NCBI GenBank assembly: GCA_029287965.1
Contig: JARFQC010000077.1
Location: 1 to 19,083, forward strand
Length of the DNA stretch: 19,083 bases
Source: Arenicellales bacterium
GTDB lineage: Bacteria > Pseudomonadota > Gammaproteobacteria > BMS3Bbin11
Reading direction: 5' to 3'
In this document: positions 13,649 to 19,083 of the stretch, piece by piece
Layout: every line of letters starts with the position of its first letter
Numbering within the stretch: the first letter of the stretch is position 1
Position numbers and translations under genes: made by a program
Notes under the pieces: model-generated
What the model was told of the DNA's origin: nothing
The model's database searches: none
What the model saw: only the letters and a program-made list of their open reading frames with translations

Positions 13649-16600
13649 AGCGGCCGCACTGCCGGCCGTCGCGCGTGCGGCATAAGCATGCACCAGTCGA
13701 TATACGGCGGGCACGAGCAGCAGCGTTACGAGCATGGAGAAACTCAACCCTGAGACGATGGCCACTGCCAGTGGCTGAAGCATTTCTGCACCCTCGCCCA
13801 GGGCCAGTGCAAGGGGCAGCATGCCCACGACAGTCGTCAGGGTAGTCATCAGTATGGGACGCAGTCGCACCGCTGCGGCTTCAATGATGGCATCGTTGAG
13901 TGATCGCCCCCGTTCACGCAGTTGCCTGATGTACTCAACCAGTACAATCGCATTATTCACGACGATGCCGGCCAGCATAATCATGCCCAGCCAGACCGGC
14001 ATGGACAAAGGCAGCCCGGTAAGCTTTATCCCCAGGGCCACGCCTATGGCCGCGAAGGGAACGCTCAGCATGATAATCAAAGGATCCCGCAGCGATTCGT
14101 ACTGAACCGCCATCACGACGAAGACCAGCATCAGTGCGAGACCCAGTAATATCATGGTGAGCTGCCTGCCCTGCTGCAGCAGCTGCTTCGCACCGCCCTC
14201 GTATATCGTGTAACCCGCGGGCAATTGCATTTGAGCGAGTACTTCATCAATGCCTTGCAGTGCCTCGGCCAGGGTCAATGCTTCACCCACAGATGCGCTG
14301 ACCTCGATAATACGCATCTGGTTGTCACGCATGATGGTAGCCGGTGTTTCGGCAAGGACGATGTCCGCCACGTCGCCCAGTCGAACAGTCGCCCGGCCGC
14401 TGCCGGCAGGGAACAGGACGATTGAGCGCAGCTGCTGCTGATTGCCGACTTCCTCCTGCGGAAGTCGCAGCCTGACTTCGTATGCGCGATCACCTTCTAT
14501 GTAGTCGCTGATCAGGCTGCCTTCCAAGGCAATCTGCACTGTCTGGCTGATTGTCTGCACATCCAGCCCGAGCTCACCTGCTCTTTCACGATCTATCCTG
14601 ATCGAAAGTTCCAGGTGGTCTTCATCGGACGAATGCGACAGGTTGGTCAAGCCGTCGACAGCTTTCAGCCTGAGCAGCAGGCTGTCTGCGATATCCTCCA
14701 GGACACTGAGCGACGGCCCCTGTATCCGCAGGCTGATGTCATCGTCACCGCGACTGGTACGTATACCACGTATGCCGCGCTGGGTGATGCGAACCTTGAG
14801 TCCGGCTATCTTTTGTTCAGCTATTTGCATCTTGATCATGCTCATCCACTCGGTGCTGCTGACATCGCGCTGGGCAAGGGGTACGAGCTGCACCGTCATG
14901 GTCGTGCGATTGGGCACTTCACGCTGGCTACGTCCGAAGATGAAGCCTCCCGCTAATACGAAAACTGATTCCACCTCGTCCCGGTCGCGTATCATGTCTT
15001 CTATCACGGCCGTGATGCGATCCATTTCATCCAGCGTCGTGCCGGGATCCGCCGACAGACGCAGCGTTATCCTGCCATCGTCCATTTTCGGCAGAAAAAC
15101 CTGTTTACCGCCCGTCAGCTGGGGCAGCGCGAAAACCAGCCCGGCAATAAATAGCAGCGGAATCAGCCAGGCGACACGCAGCTCGGCACTGACCAGCCGG
15201 CTGTATTGTTTCTGTGTCGCCTGCATGCCGCTGTCTATAACCTGCCTGAGCCGACTCTGACGCAGGGAGGTAACCCGAGCGGCAAGCGCCGGTACCAGTG
15301 TCAGGGCGATGACCATCGATGCAAGAATCGCCGCAGAAATAGTAATAATCAGTTCCCTGAATAGCAGACCGGTGAGACCGCCGATAAACAGGAATGGCAG
15401 GACTGCAGAAAGATTCGTACTCGTCGATGCGACGATAGGACTGTATACCTCGCGCGCTGCATTGATGCCGGCATCGAGACCGGCCTCGCCCTTACGCTGA
15501 TGACGGTACATGTTTTCCAGCATGACGATGGTGTTGTCCACCAGCATGCCTATACCGAGTGCCAGGCCGCCCAGGGTCATGATATTCAGCGTCAAGCCGC
15601 TGATGCTCATGAGTATGAAGGTAACCATGATAGCGATGGGTATGGCCGTCCCGATTATCAGGGTGCGACGAAGATTGCCCAGGAACAGGTACACTACGAG
15701 CATCGCCAGCACCGCACCGCTGGCTGCGGCCAGTGCCGAGTTTTGTAGTGCCTGGCGAATATAGATGGATTGATCGCTGACGGTGATGATGTCGATATCA
15801 TCCGGCAGCAGCGCCTTGTCCTTTAGCCATTTCAGCCTGTCTTCCACCCCATTGACGACTGACACGGTGTTCGCGTTCGGCTGTTTCTGAATTGACAGCT
15901 TGACGCCGGCGATGCCGTTCGCCCGCACACGCAGACGCTCGTCCGCATGGGCATCGCGCACCCGGGCAATCTCACCAAGCGGGATGACACGACCTGACGC
16001 CAGTTGCAATGGCAGCTCACGCATCTGCTTGAGGTCAGTAAAACGGCCGCTGATGCGCCCGGAAAGTTCATGGCTGCTCATTTGCAAGCGGCCCACGGGG
16101 TCTTCGCGATTGCCTCGCTGCACGGCATCGATCAGATCCTGCATGCTCAGACCGACACCCGCCATGCGCTGCTGATCGGGGATGATATGCACCTCCCTGA
16201 CCAGGCCGCCGCCTACCTCTGCGGCAGCAACGCCGGGCAGGTTCAGGAACCATTTCCTCAGTACGTCATCCGTCCAGGTGCGCAGTTCAACGGCGTCTCT
16301 TACCGGGGAGCTGACGACAAACTCGACCACAGGTATCTGCGACGGATCACGCTTGTATATGATCGGTGGATTGATGCTGTCAGGCAGAAAGCGCTTGGCA
16401 CGATCCAGCCGGGTGCTGGCATCGCGCAAAGCAATATCTATGTCTTTACCATAGGCGAAAGACAGGTCAACACTGGCAACACCCTGGCTGGTACTCGACT
16501 GCACCGCGATTGCATCCTCGGTGATAGCCAGCTGTTCTTCGAGCTGGCGCGTAACACGGTCCTCCATCACGGTTGCCGGTACGCCGGGATCAAGGATTCG

Positions 16601-16792
16601 GACACGAATTTCCGGGTAGATGATGTGCGGGTGCAGGTCGATGGCCAGGCGATCTATGGCGAACAGCCCAAGCACGAGCACCGCAAGTGCGATCATGCTC
16701 ACACCGACCGGATGCCGGATGGACCACGCCGCCAGGCCGCCGCTGCGAGTTGGCGTCAGACTGTTCAGGTCATCGTTCTCCCTGTTCGACAT
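13640..16792 (-). CDS. RND efflux permease (AcrB/HAE-like)
   Basis: This 1050-residue proton-driven inner-membrane pump belongs to the RND superfamily (AcrB, CusA, SwrC relatives). It has the duplicated layout: TM1 (about 27-45), a large periplasmic porter domain with PGV and RGNREDPVGR-like segments, TM2-6 (about 352-510), TM7 (about 548-565), a second porter domain, and TM8-12 up to the C-terminus. In TM4 the essential AcrB pair D407-D408 is D419-N420 (GMLVDNTIVMLEN), and the AcrB K940 position in TM10 is N946 (GIVVNNAIVLVEY). The proton relay therefore differs from AcrB and resembles the SwrC-like branch. The N-terminus has an extra hydrophilic stretch of about 20 residues. The gene starts 5 bp after its adaptor. 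Substrate unknown; no metal-specific Met or His relay was identified. No outer-membrane channel gene is visible. Confidence 0.93.
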   Translation of the reverse strand: MSNRENDDLNSLTPTRSGGLAAWSIRHPVGVSMIALAVLVLGLFAIDRLAIDLHPHIIYPEIRVRILDPGVPATVMEDRVTRQLEEQLAITEDAIAVQSSTSQGVASVDLSFAYGKDIDIALRDASTRLDRAKRFLPDSINPPIIYKRDPSQIPVVEFVVSSPVRDAVELRTWTDDVLRKWFLNLPGVAAAEVGGGLVREVHIIPDQQRMAGVGLSMQDLIDAVQRGNREDPVGRLQMSSHELSGRISGRFTDLKQMRELPLQLASGRVIPLGEIARVRDAHADERLRVRANGIAGVKLSIQKQPNANTVSVVNGVEDRLKWLKDKALLPDDIDIITVSDQSIYIRQALQNSALAAASGAVLAMLVVYLFLGNLRRTLIIGTAIPIAIMVTFILMSISGLTLNIMTLGGLALGIGMLVDNTIVMLENMYRHQRKGEAGLDAGINAAREVYSPIVASTSTNLSAVLPFLFIGGLTGLLFRELIITISAAILASMVIALTLVPALAARVTSLRQSRLRQVIDSGMQATQKQYSRLVSAELRVAWLIPLLFIAGLVFALPQLTGGKQVFLPKMDDGRITLRLSADPGTTLDEMDRITAVIEDMIRDRDEVESVFVLAGGFIFGRSQREVPNRTTMTVQLVPLAQRDVSSTEWMSMIKMQIAEQKIAGLKVRITQRGIRGIRTSRGDDDISLRIQGPSLSVLEDIADSLLLRLKAVDGLTNLSHSSDEDHLELSIRIDRERAGELGLDVQTISQTVQIALEGSLISDYIEGDRAYEVRLRLPQEEVGNQQQLRSIVLFPAGSGRATVRLGDVADIVLAETPATIMRDNQMRIIEVSASVGEALTLAEALQGIDEVLAQMQLPAGYTIYEGGAKQLLQQGRQLTMILLGLALMLVFVVMAVQYESLRDPLIIMLSVPFAAIGVALGIKLTGLPLSMPVWLGMIMLAGIVVNNAIVLVEYIRQLRERGRSLNDAIIEAAAVRLRPILMTTLTTVVGMLPLALALGEGAEMLQPLAVAIVSGLSFSMLVTLLLVPAVYRLVHAYAARATAGSAAASG

Positions 16793-16797
16793 GTCGC

Positions 16798-17844
16798 TTA
16801 AACGCCGCCTGCAGGTTTTACTTTCTTGCCATTGCGCAAATCCAGGAAGCCACGCACAACGACCTTCTGGCCCGGTTCCAGTCCATCCGCTATGACCACC
16901 TGCTCGGCAAAACGGCGTCCGCTAATCACGCTGACCCGTCGCGCCAGGTTCTCGTCATCAACGATAAATACGTACTCGCCATCACTGTCTCTTCTCAGTG
17001 CACGCAGCGGCACGGCAAGACGCGTACCGATGCTTCGCTCGAAACTTATACGGCATAACTGCCCGGGACGGGCACCTTCAGGCACAGGGTCGAGCTCCAC
17101 CTCGACGACACCCTGGCGACTGGCAGGATCAAGGTTGGGGTGGATGCGACTGATTCTACCCGGGTAGTCACTATCACCCAGCGCGTCGATACGTACGCTG
17201 GCAGCTTGTCCGACGGATAACCCGGACATCAACAGACCTGAAACGTTGACCTCGGTGATCAAGGTGCTGTGATCGGAAATGGTCAGGAGATGCGTATATC
17301 GCTCAGCGATATTTCCTGGTTCGCTGTTGCGTACACTCACCAGGCCATCAAGCGGTGATTTGATTTGCGTGTAACCGTAGCGGGTTTTCAGTATAGCCTC
17401 GTCTGCGCGGACCACGGCAAGCTCGGTTTCGCCTCGGCCGAGTGCCTCATCAGATGTCAGCTTTTTCGCGAACAGTTCCTTGAGACGTTTCAAATCCAGT
17501 TCCGCCTGCCGGCGCTTAGCCGTTGCACGATCCAGTTCGGCGCGCAGCAGGTCACCTTCCAGCTTAACGACCAGGTCTCCTTTGTTAACCCGGTCTCCTT
17601 CGTAAAAAGGCAGTTCGGTGATGCGCCCTTCTTCCTGGTTGTATATCTCGACTTCGAGACGCGCTTTCAGCGTGCCGGTGCGGGTCTGTGCAATGCCGAT
17701 ATCATCTCGTTCAACCAGCGCTGTTTCTACCAGGTGCGGGCGATCTTTTTTCTGTTTCTTTTGCGCGACTGGCTGATCACATCCGGCTAACAGCAGAGCG
17801 ACAATTGTGATTGCGGCGGTAAGGTAGTGAGACACGTTGGTCAT
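16798..17844 (-). CDS. RND periplasmic adaptor lipoprotein (membrane fusion protein)
   Basis: This 348-residue adaptor would link the adjacent RND permease to an outer-membrane channel. The signal peptide ends in the lipobox LLAGC with C22 as the lipidated residue. The next residue is Asp, which in enterobacteria retains lipoproteins in the inner membrane, as in AcrA. Two half-lipoyl motifs (EGRITELPFYEGDRVNKGD, about 72-90, and YTQIKSPLDGLVSV, about 158-171) flank a short helical hairpin (about 98-155). A beta-barrel (SVGQAASVRIDAL, RISRIHPNLDPASR) and a membrane-proximal domain (VFIVDDENLARRVSVISGRR, GLEPGQKVVVRG) complete the fold. The hairpin is shorter than that of AcrA. The start is 2 bp after the aminotransferase stop and the end is 5 bp before the permease, so these are one transcript. 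Confidence 0.93.
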   Translation of the reverse strand: MTNVSHYLTAAITIVALLLAGCDQPVAQKKQKKDRPHLVETALVERDDIGIAQTRTGTLKARLEVEIYNQEEGRITELPFYEGDRVNKGDLVVKLEGDLLRAELDRATAKRRQAELDLKRLKELFAKKLTSDEALGRGETELAVVRADEAILKTRYGYTQIKSPLDGLVSVRNSEPGNIAERYTHLLTISDHSTLITEVNVSGLLMSGLSVGQAASVRIDALGDSDYPGRISRIHPNLDPASRQGVVEVELDPVPEGARPGQLCRISFERSIGTRLAVPLRALRRDSDGEYVFIVDDENLARRVSVISGRRFAEQVVIADGLEPGQKVVVRGFLDLRNGKKVKPAGGV

Positions 17845-17846
17845 GA

Positions 17847-19016
17847 TCAGCTTCTATTTTCCAGGTAATTTTTCATTCGCCGTACACCCTGTTCAAGCTT
17901 GTCCAGGGTGTTGGCATAGGAAAAGCGAACATACCGGGAGCTGTCATGATGGCCAAAGTCGCTGCCTGGGGTTACGGCGACACCTGCCTGCTCGAGCAAC
18001 TGCTCACATAGCGCATCGGAATCCTGGCCATATGCTGTGCAGTCCGCATAAATATAAAAAGCGCCGCTGGGCCGGGTTCTGACGATAAATCCTGCGTCCT
18101 CCAGGGCCGGCAGGAGATAGCCACGCCGTTTTCGAAATATGTCCTTGCGCCTGAGTAATTCGGGTTCCGTGGCTTCATCCAGCGCCGCCAGCGCCGCATG
18201 CTGTGACAATGTCGGAGCTGCCAGGAACATGTTCTGGGCCAGCCTGCTGACGGCCTCTGCATACTCAACCGGCATGACCAGCCAGCCGATGCGCCAGCCT
18301 GTCATACCGTAATACTTGGAAAAACTGTTGATGATGAATATATCTTCACTGATAGCGGCTGCGCTGGGGACATCTTCGTCATAGATCAGGCCATGGTAGA
18401 TCTCATCCACTATCAGCCTGGCATCGCGACTCACAACAAACTCGTTTATATCCGCGAGTTCTGCCGGGTCTATCAGTGTGCCGGTAGGGTTCGAGGGGCT
18501 GGCCACGAGTACTGCCCGGGTATTCGCTTGCCAATGCGCCTCGACATGCTCACGGGTCAGCTGATAGCCGGTCGTTTCATCCACGGGGACGAGCTGGATG
18601 TCGGCATTGAAGAGGCTGGCAATATGGCGGTTACACGGGTAGCCCGGATCAGCCATCATAATCCCGTCACCCGCGTTGAGCAGGACTGCCATGACAAGTT
18701 GCAGGGCACCTGATGCACCGGGTGATACGAGAATGCGCGATGCATCAACAACTGCATCATCACCGTAGCTTGACGCGCTGGCCGCTCGAAGCTCAGGTAG
18801 GCCATTGGCGGCGGTGTAGTGAGTATGGCCCGCATCGAGTGCAGTCCTGCCTGCCGCGATGACTCCCGGCGGAGAAGGAAAGTCCGGTTCACCGTTTTCC
18901 ATGTGAACGATGTCTTTGCCCTGCGCTTGCAGCTGCCTGGCACGCTGCAATATCTGCATGACCCTGAACGGCTCGATTCGGGGTGCCCGGTCGGACCTGA
19001 CTGAAGGTCGCGTCAT
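17847..19016 (-). CDS. Class I/II PLP-dependent aminotransferase
   Basis: This 389-residue cytoplasmic fold type I aminotransferase shows the expected PLP residues: MENGEPDFPSP near the N-terminus, HYTAANGLPELRAA, VSPGASGALQL for the phosphate loop, ADPGYP, N176 in SPSNPTGT, D204 and Y207 in VDEIYHG, the Schiff-base lysine K234 in SFSKYYGMTGWRIGW (with R242 contacting phosphate), and the C-terminal carboxylate-binding Arg in SSRYVRFSYA. The pattern is closest to the broad aspartate/alanine/aromatic group (AspC/PatA-like); the sequence does not fix the amino donor. The ATG at 19016 overlaps the stop of an upstream frame as ATGA, which supports both the start and translational coupling. It precedes the RND adaptor by 2 bp, an unusual partner for an efflux pump. 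Confidence 0.9.
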   Translation of the reverse strand: MTRPSVRSDRAPRIEPFRVMQILQRARQLQAQGKDIVHMENGEPDFPSPPGVIAAGRTALDAGHTHYTAANGLPELRAASASSYGDDAVVDASRILVSPGASGALQLVMAVLLNAGDGIMMADPGYPCNRHIASLFNADIQLVPVDETTGYQLTREHVEAHWQANTRAVLVASPSNPTGTLIDPAELADINEFVVSRDARLIVDEIYHGLIYDEDVPSAAAISEDIFIINSFSKYYGMTGWRIGWLVMPVEYAEAVSRLAQNMFLAAPTLSQHAALAALDEATEPELLRRKDIFRKRRGYLLPALEDAGFIVRTRPSGAFYIYADCTAYGQDSDALCEQLLEQAGVAVTPGSDFGHHDSSRYVRFSYANTLDKLEQGVRRMKNYLENRS

Positions 19017-19083
19017 GCGTAGGTCTGCTGCAGGTTGTCGACAGTCGGCTGGGAGTCGCGGTAAGCCCTGGGTGAAGTGTGGG
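19013..19083 (-). CDS. C-terminal end of an unidentified upstream gene (cut by window edge)
   Basis: One minus-strand frame entering from the right edge gives HTSPRAYRDSQPTVDNLQQT, then YA and a TGA at 19013-19015 that overlaps the aminotransferase ATG as ATGA. That overlap is a common junction in bacterial operons. The polar, Gln-rich composition fits a disordered protein tail. With 22 residues I cannot name a family. A second frame is open across the same bases in phase with the aminotransferase, so this call rests on the ATGA geometry. Confidence 0.45.
   Translation of the reverse strand, partial: HTSPRAYRDSQPTVDNLQQTYA

Noticed and set aside
1..19083. Mobile elements, phage genes, CRISPR repeats, tRNA or rRNA genes
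   Set aside because: I saw no transposase-like proteins, spaced direct repeats or RNA gene signatures; nearly all the sequence is accounted for by housekeeping and transport genes.

Overview
The window reads as chromosomal housekeeping DNA from a gammaproteobacterium with moderately high GC. The evidence is the block smc-zipA-ligA (ZipA is essentially a gammaproteobacterial/related division protein), a type II pssA beside leuA, and a cysZ homologue. I see no phage genes, insertion sequences, CRISPR arrays, tRNA or rRNA. I cannot name the genus.

Layout. A long minus-strand series runs from 10993 down to 1: smc, zipA and ligA (gaps of 5-6 bp, clearly one operon), then pssA after 56 bp. A 307-bp control region follows, and then a second tight operon: leuA, a family 4 uracil-DNA glycosylase, rimI and a truncated dadA at the window edge (gaps of 4, 2 and 13 bp). 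On the plus strand, divergent from smc, lie queF and an FGGY kinase closest to D-ribulokinases (overlapping by 8 bp), then cysZ. A third minus-strand operon fills the right end: the last codons of an unidentified gene (ATGA overlap), a class I/II aminotransferase, an RND adaptor lipoprotein and an RND permease. The permease stop codon overlaps the 3' end of cysZ.

How the genes relate. smc, zipA and ligA cover chromosome organisation, Z-ring anchoring and ligation. pssA makes the phosphatidylserine precursor of phosphatidylethanolamine. The leuA operon couples leucine synthesis to a DNA-repair glycosylase and the S18 acetyltransferase. The right-hand operon makes an inner-membrane pump and its periplasmic adaptor, but no outer-membrane channel is visible.

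Most interesting points. (1) The uracil-DNA glycosylase begins with a short peptide resembling the N-terminus of the DNA polymerase III psi subunit (HolD), and it occupies the position next to rimI that holD holds in E. coli. This suggests a glycosylase tethered to the replication clamp loader, or a psi subunit derived from a glycosylase. (2) leuA is preceded by a good sigma70-type promoter, a roughly 250-nt leader, a leucine-rich 40-codon ORF and mutually exclusive RNA pairings, one reaching the leuA start, which looks like an attenuator or translational switch. (3) ZipA carries an extra region of about 120 residues before its FtsZ-binding domain that may be a diverged second copy.
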